Under the pieces are notes generated by a model. That model did no database searches. It saw only the letters and a program-made list of their open reading frames with translations, and was not told the origin of the DNA. Source: an uncultured Sphingopyxis sp. (GTDB lineage Bacteria > Pseudomonadota > Alphaproteobacteria > Sphingomonadales > Sphingomonadaceae). From it: a stretch of 46,541 nt of DNA. The stretch lies in contig CALFXW010000142.1 in NCBI GenBank assembly GCA_937957805.1, positions 1 through 46,541 of the forward strand, in the 5' to 3' direction. Both the position numbers and the translations under genes were made by a program. Every line of letters starts with the position of its first letter. The first letter of the stretch is position 1. Shown here in pieces: positions 42,854 through 46,541 of the stretch.

Positions 42854-43450
42854 TCAAAGCCCCCCGGCATCCCATGTCTGAAAAATATCGGAAATTTGCG
42901 GACGCGGCCGTTCTTCCAATGGCTTGCCGGGGCTGCCGATAAAGAAATAGCCGATGATTTTATCGTCCGCGCCGCCGCCAAATGCCGCCACCACATCGCG
43001 ATTTTCGGCGGCCCAGCCGGTCAGCCAATTGGCGACAAAGCCATGCGCGTGCGCGGCGTGGAGCAGGTTCATCGCGGCGGCCCCTGCCGACAAATATTGT
43101 TCGTGGCGTCCAATTTTGGTTTCGATGACGGGTTTGAACAAAAGGACGATCAGTTCGGGTGCCTGGTGCGCAAACTGGTCGAGCGGGGATAAATCCTGTC
43201 CCGCCGCCTTGGGAAATTCAGCACCATAGGCTTGGCGGAGCAGCGCCGACAGCGCGCCGCGCGCGCCGGGCGGCACATGGATGAAACGCCATGGGACAAG
43301 CTTGCCATGGTCGGGCGTGCGCGCGGCCAGCGCAACGATGTGCGCCAGCGTTTCGGCATCGGGGCCGGGGGCAACCATATCGCGCGCCTTGCCCGACCGG
43401 CGGGTGGCGAGGTGGCTGCGCGGCGTGCGGATATCGTTAAAGCGCGTCAT
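42854..43450 (-). CDS. Nitroreductase family protein (YdjA-like)
   Basis: A 198-residue FMN-dependent flavoprotein with ATRRSGKARDM at the N-terminus, ARTPDHGKLVPWRFI (YdjA-like), LSAGAAAMNLLHAAHAHGF in the dimer/FMN core and GYFFIGSPGKPLEERPRP at the end. It probably reduces nitro compounds or quinones with NAD(P)H; the physiological substrate is unknown. I chose ATG 43450 (MTRFNDIRTP) over an in-frame upstream codon at 43477. It is directly upstream of the GntR regulator, with which it may be co-transcribed. Confidence 0.88.
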   Translation of the reverse strand: MTRFNDIRTPRSHLATRRSGKARDMVAPGPDAETLAHIVALAARTPDHGKLVPWRFIHVPPGARGALSALLRQAYGAEFPKAAGQDLSPLDQFAHQAPELIVLLFKPVIETKIGRHEQYLSAGAAAMNLLHAAHAHGFVANWLTGWAAENRDVVAAFGGGADDKIIGYFFIGSPGKPLEERPRPQISDIFQTWDAGGL

Positions 43451-43634
43451 CGGGGCGCTCTGCCGCCTTCGCGCCATGAAGACAAGGCGTATATGCCGTC
43501 GGCTACGCCTGTCGATTTACGCAATTATATTCTTTCCATCCGCAATTTTGCCGCTAGGTTGCCCGGTTAGAGGGAGGGGGTGGCATAGCTGCAAAATGCG
43601 GCACGCCCCCCTGCATTTGCCGGGGAAGCACAGC

Positions 43635-45662
43635 ATGACACAGCCTGTTGATACTAACGCGTCACTCGAACCGGGTGCGCCGGGCGCCGACATAACCCAC
43701 GCATCGGGTGGCAGTGGCGGCTGGTTTGGCCATCCGCAACAGTTGAAGCGGCTGTTCACCACCGAAATGTGGGAACGGTTCGGCTATTATGGCATGCGCG
43801 CCATTTTGACGCTCTATCTGGCGCAGCATTTCCTCTTTTCCGACACGACGACCGCCGGGGTCTATGGTGGTTTTACCGCGCTCGTCTATCTGACACCGTT
43901 GGTCGGCGGGCTGATTGCTGACCGCTATTTGGGCAGCAAAAGATCCGTGAAATTCGGCGCTATTTTGATGGCGCTGGGATATTTCACCCTCTGTTTTGGT
44001 GGCGACACGGCGCGTCCCTATGCGACGATCGATGCGCAGCGTTATGATGTGACGATCAGCAAGGATGCGGCGGGCGAAGATGTCCGCACCTTGGTAATAA
44101 ACGGCCAGCCGCTGGTTATCCGGGGGAATGAGGATAAGAGCGTTTCGCTGATCGGTGGCGATGGTGCCGAAGTGCGCCGGATTGCAGAGGGTGGCTTTCA
44201 ATCGGATGCTGACCGTTCGCCGTTTTTCATCACAATTTTGTTGATTGGCCTTGGCCTCGTCACCATCGGCAACGGTTTTTTCAAACCCAATATCTCCACG
44301 ATTGTCGGCACGCTCTATGCCGAAGGGGACAGGCGGCGCGACGCTGGCTTCACCATGTTTTATATGGGCATCAACCTGGGTTCGCTGATGTCGCAATTTT
44401 TCTGCCCCATCCTTGCTGTATCGGTCGGCTGGTGGGCGGGCTTTGGGCTTGCTGCCGTCGGCATGGCCTGCTCGTGGTTGCTTTTCCAATTCGATGGCGG
44501 CCGCTTGCAGGGCTATGGCGAACGCCCGCAAGGGGCCGACGCGGGCAAGGATTGGCTGATTTATGGTGCGGCCATTTTGGCGGTGCCGCTGGTCTATTTC
44601 CTCTTTTCCAACCTCATGTCCTATGTTCCGCCGCCTGCGGGCGATGGCATCGGTGGCTATCTCGCCAGCCTGCCGATCATGGGCAAATTGATGTTCGGCA
44701 CCTTCATCCTCGCCATCCCCGGCATATTATTCTGGGCGTGGCGCGCAGGTAACAAAACCGAATTTCAGATGATGTTGGCCGCCATGGTGCTGATCGTCTT
44801 CAACACTGTATTTTTCACATTGTTTGAACAGGCGGGGTCGTCGCTCACGCTGTTTGCTGAACGCAACACGGTGCTGGAAATTGGCTGGACTGGCCCGTTA
44901 TTTGCGATGTTCCGTGCAACGCCCGTCAGCTTTTACCTGTTTTTTGCTGCGGTGTTCGGGGCCGTGGCTTACGGCGCGTGGTGGTTTTTTTCCAACGGCG
45001 AATTACCGGCGGTCAAGCGCACCATGGGCATAGGATGGGGCGTAGCCTTTGTGGCCGCCATGCTGGGTATGCATTTTGCGCGCACCCAAGGTTTCGGCAG
45101 CGAAGCCGTTTATGTCATGCCCGCTGGCCAGACGCAGATTTTCAACGCGCTGTTCATTGTCATCCTCGCCCCGATTTTCAGCCTGATGTGGAACAGTTTG
45201 GCGGCGCGCGGGCTGGAACCGTCGATCCCGGTCAAGTTCGGCATGGCGTTGATGGGGGTTGGCGCGGGCTTCCTATTCCTCGTCTGGGGCGCAAAATTTG
45301 CGGGGTCGAGCGCGCAGGTCGGCCTTGTCTGGCTGGCGGGGCTCTACCTCATCCACTCGATTGCCGAATTGTGCATTTCGCCGGTCGGCCTGTCGATGAT
45401 TACCAAATTGTCGATTGCGCGTATCGTCGGGTTGATGATGGGGGTCTGGTTTCTGTCGATTGCCACCGCGCAATATGTGGCGGGGATTGTGGCACAGTTT
45501 GCCAGCGTTGAAACCGTCGGTGGGCAGGTGACCAATTTGCAGGTCAGTCTCAACACCTATGTCGGGGTGTTCAACACCATCGGGATGATTTCGATCCTGC
45601 TCGGCGGGGTGCTGCTGCTGCTCGCCTGGCCGCTGAAATATCTGATGCATGGGGTGAAATGA
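43635..45662 (+). CDS. Proton-dependent oligopeptide transporter (POT family)
   Basis: A 675-residue major-facilitator protein importing di- and tripeptides with protons. The proton-coupling motif EMWERFGYY is at 44-52, with PLVGGLIADRYLG near 88-100 and GNGFFKPNIST at 212-222. An unusual hydrophilic stretch of about 70 residues (about 125-195) lies between early helices. It is predicted to be outside the membrane and beta-rich (RTLVINGQPLVIRG). About fourteen helices are expected. ATG 43635 is used because the frame upstream to 43281 is antisense to the nitroreductase gene. Confidence 0.92.
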   Translation: MTQPVDTNASLEPGAPGADITHASGGSGGWFGHPQQLKRLFTTEMWERFGYYGMRAILTLYLAQHFLFSDTTTAGVYGGFTALVYLTPLVGGLIADRYLGSKRSVKFGAILMALGYFTLCFGGDTARPYATIDAQRYDVTISKDAAGEDVRTLVINGQPLVIRGNEDKSVSLIGGDGAEVRRIAEGGFQSDADRSPFFITILLIGLGLVTIGNGFFKPNISTIVGTLYAEGDRRRDAGFTMFYMGINLGSLMSQFFCPILAVSVGWWAGFGLAAVGMACSWLLFQFDGGRLQGYGERPQGADAGKDWLIYGAAILAVPLVYFLFSNLMSYVPPPAGDGIGGYLASLPIMGKLMFGTFILAIPGILFWAWRAGNKTEFQMMLAAMVLIVFNTVFFTLFEQAGSSLTLFAERNTVLEIGWTGPLFAMFRATPVSFYLFFAAVFGAVAYGAWWFFSNGELPAVKRTMGIGWGVAFVAAMLGMHFARTQGFGSEAVYVMPAGQTQIFNALFIVILAPIFSLMWNSLAARGLEPSIPVKFGMALMGVGAGFLFLVWGAKFAGSSAQVGLVWLAGLYLIHSIAELCISPVGLSMITKLSIARIVGLMMGVWFLSIATAQYVAGIVAQFASVETVGGQVTNLQVSLNTYVGVFNTIGMISILLGGVLLLLAWPLKYLMHGVK

Positions 45663-45671
45663 CGCTGGACG

Positions 45672-45691
45672 GGCAGCGCCCCCGCGCTGCC
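45672..45691 (+). terminator. Hairpin after the peptide transporter gene
   Basis: GGCAGCG (45672-45678) pairs with CGCTGCC (45685-45691) around a six-base loop, 10 bases after the stop. No T-run follows immediately, so termination is uncertain. Confidence 0.3.
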
Positions 45692-45721
45692 GCCGGCCAC
45701 TGGTTTTGAGGAGGTTTGGGG

Positions 45722-46541
45722 ATGAGGTTTCGCAACGCATTGCTGCTGGGTGCAGCGGTCGGACTGCTTAGCGGATGTGCGATGGGTGGGGGCACCAGCA
45801 CGCCGCCAGCGAGCGCCAGCGATACGCCGCGCACGACACCCGCTGCTGAACCGGTCAACAGCAACCCCTTCCCATCGACCTATCGCGCCTATCCCAGCCA
45901 GCCGACGGCAATAGTCGGCGGCACCATTTTGGATGGGGAGGGTGCGCGGATTGACAATGGCGTCGTGCTGCTGCGCGACGGACGAGTGGAGGCGGTGGGC
46001 GGCGCTGACCTTGCCGTCCCCGATGGCTATACCCGCATCGATGCGCGCGGCCGTTATGTGACGCCCGGCATCATCGACATTCACAGTCATTTGGGCGCAT
46101 ATCCATCGCCCGCCATTCAATCGACCAGCGATGGGAATGAGGCGACGAGCCCCACCACGCCAGAGGTTTGGGTGGAACATAGCGTCTGGCCGCAGGATCC
46201 TGGTTTTTCGCGGGCCTTGGTCAATGGCGGGGTGACCAGCCTGCAAATCCTGCCCGGCTCAGCCAATCTGATGGGCGGGCGCAGCGTCGTCCTTAAAAAT
46301 GTGCCAGCCCGTAGCGTGCAGGGGATGAAATTTCCCGGCGCGCCCTATGGCCTGAAAATGGCCTGTGGCGAAAACCCCAAGCGGGTTTATGGGTCGCGCG
46401 GGCGCATGCCATCCACCCGCATGGGCAATTTTGCGGTCAACCGGCAAACTTGGGCGCGCGCCGCCGAATATCGCCGCCGTGTCGATGCCGGTGAACGGGT
46501 GGCCCGCGACATTGGCATGGAAACGCTGGCCGATGTGTTGC
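45722..46541 (+). CDS. Amidohydrolase lipoprotein, 3' end cut by window edge
   Basis: The first 273 residues of an amidohydrolase (imidazolonepropionase-like). A lipoprotein signal with lipobox LSGC (Cys19) and a Ser/Thr/Pro linker come first. Then follows the start of the metal-dependent barrel, with TAIVGGTILDGEGARIDNG and the metal-binding pair VTPGIIDIHSHLG (His121, His123). Conserved substrate-region stretches include GGVTSLQILPGSANLMGGRS. Periplasmic members are often cyclic imide or dipeptide hydrolases, and a neighbouring peptide importer suits a role in peptide use (inference). ATG 45722 follows GAGGAGG. The reading frame is open to the last base. Confidence 0.85.
   Translation, partial: MRFRNALLLGAAVGLLSGCAMGGGTSTPPASASDTPRTTPAAEPVNSNPFPSTYRAYPSQPTAIVGGTILDGEGARIDNGVVLLRDGRVEAVGGADLAVPDGYTRIDARGRYVTPGIIDIHSHLGAYPSPAIQSTSDGNEATSPTTPEVWVEHSVWPQDPGFSRALVNGGVTSLQILPGSANLMGGRSVVLKNVPARSVQGMKFPGAPYGLKMACGENPKRVYGSRGRMPSTRMGNFAVNRQTWARAAEYRRRVDAGERVARDIGMETLADVL

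Noticed and set aside
45483..45497. Sigma-54-like TGGCAC..TTGC
   Set aside because: The spacing between the two boxes is too short and it lies inside the transporter coding region.

Overview
Apart from its first ~650 bases, the window looks like chromosome of an alphaproteobacterium of the order Sphingomonadales. Supporting signs are the RpoA, S11, S13 and L17 sequences, the order nadD-rsfS-rlmH-envC-ctpA, a Coq7-type ubiquinone hydroxylase, the sphingomonad-style XrtA/PEP-CTERM regulatory set, and families of short palindromic repeats between operons. Genes are tightly packed, and stop/start overlaps (ATGA, TGATG) are the rule. No rRNA, tRNA, CRISPR array, transposase or integrase was seen.

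Left edge (1-633): three tiny overlapping genes, the first cut by the window edge, with G or C at almost every third codon position. Their style is actinobacterial or actinophage-like and unlike the rest of the window. Composition breaks abruptly at about 634-708. This is either foreign DNA or an assembly chimera.

709-8788 (mostly minus strand): a SleB-type cell-wall hydrolase, a repeat-rich gap, a 49-residue membrane peptide, a zinc-ribbon/SH3 membrane protein, the end of the alpha ribosomal operon (rpsM-rpsK-rpoA-rplQ, with a strong terminator after rplQ), then a CysQ-like phosphatase overlapping pmbA/tldE.

9408-24930 (minus strand): one long block of translationally coupled genes. A complete type II secretion operon, gspC-D-E-F-G-H-I-J-K-L-M-N-O, is followed after only about 40 bp by a DUF3604 lipoprotein, a membrane-anchored parvulin isomerase and a HupE/UreJ membrane protein. 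That trio is the best candidate for an uncharacterised system: metal-ligand motifs in the lipoprotein, a periplasmic folding helper, and a His-rich membrane protein possibly moving a metal.

25027-26658: a PhoD-type phosphatase whose Tat signal is separated from the enzyme by an in-frame TGA. 26756-33977 (plus strand): proA-nadD-rsfS-rlmH-envC-ctpA, then dsbB, coq7 and a small secreted protein. 33978-34442 is a repeat cluster with a 64-bp tandem duplication. 34443-35555 encodes glutathione-dependent formaldehyde dehydrogenase on the minus strand.

35656-42467 (plus strand): an XrtA/PEP-CTERM-associated polymer module of sugar transferase, sensor kinase PrsK, sigma-54 activator PrsR and a TPR protein. 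42475-43450 (minus strand) holds a nitroreductase and a YtrA-type GntR regulator. 43635-45662 is a POT peptide transporter, followed by an amidohydrolase lipoprotein cut by the right edge.
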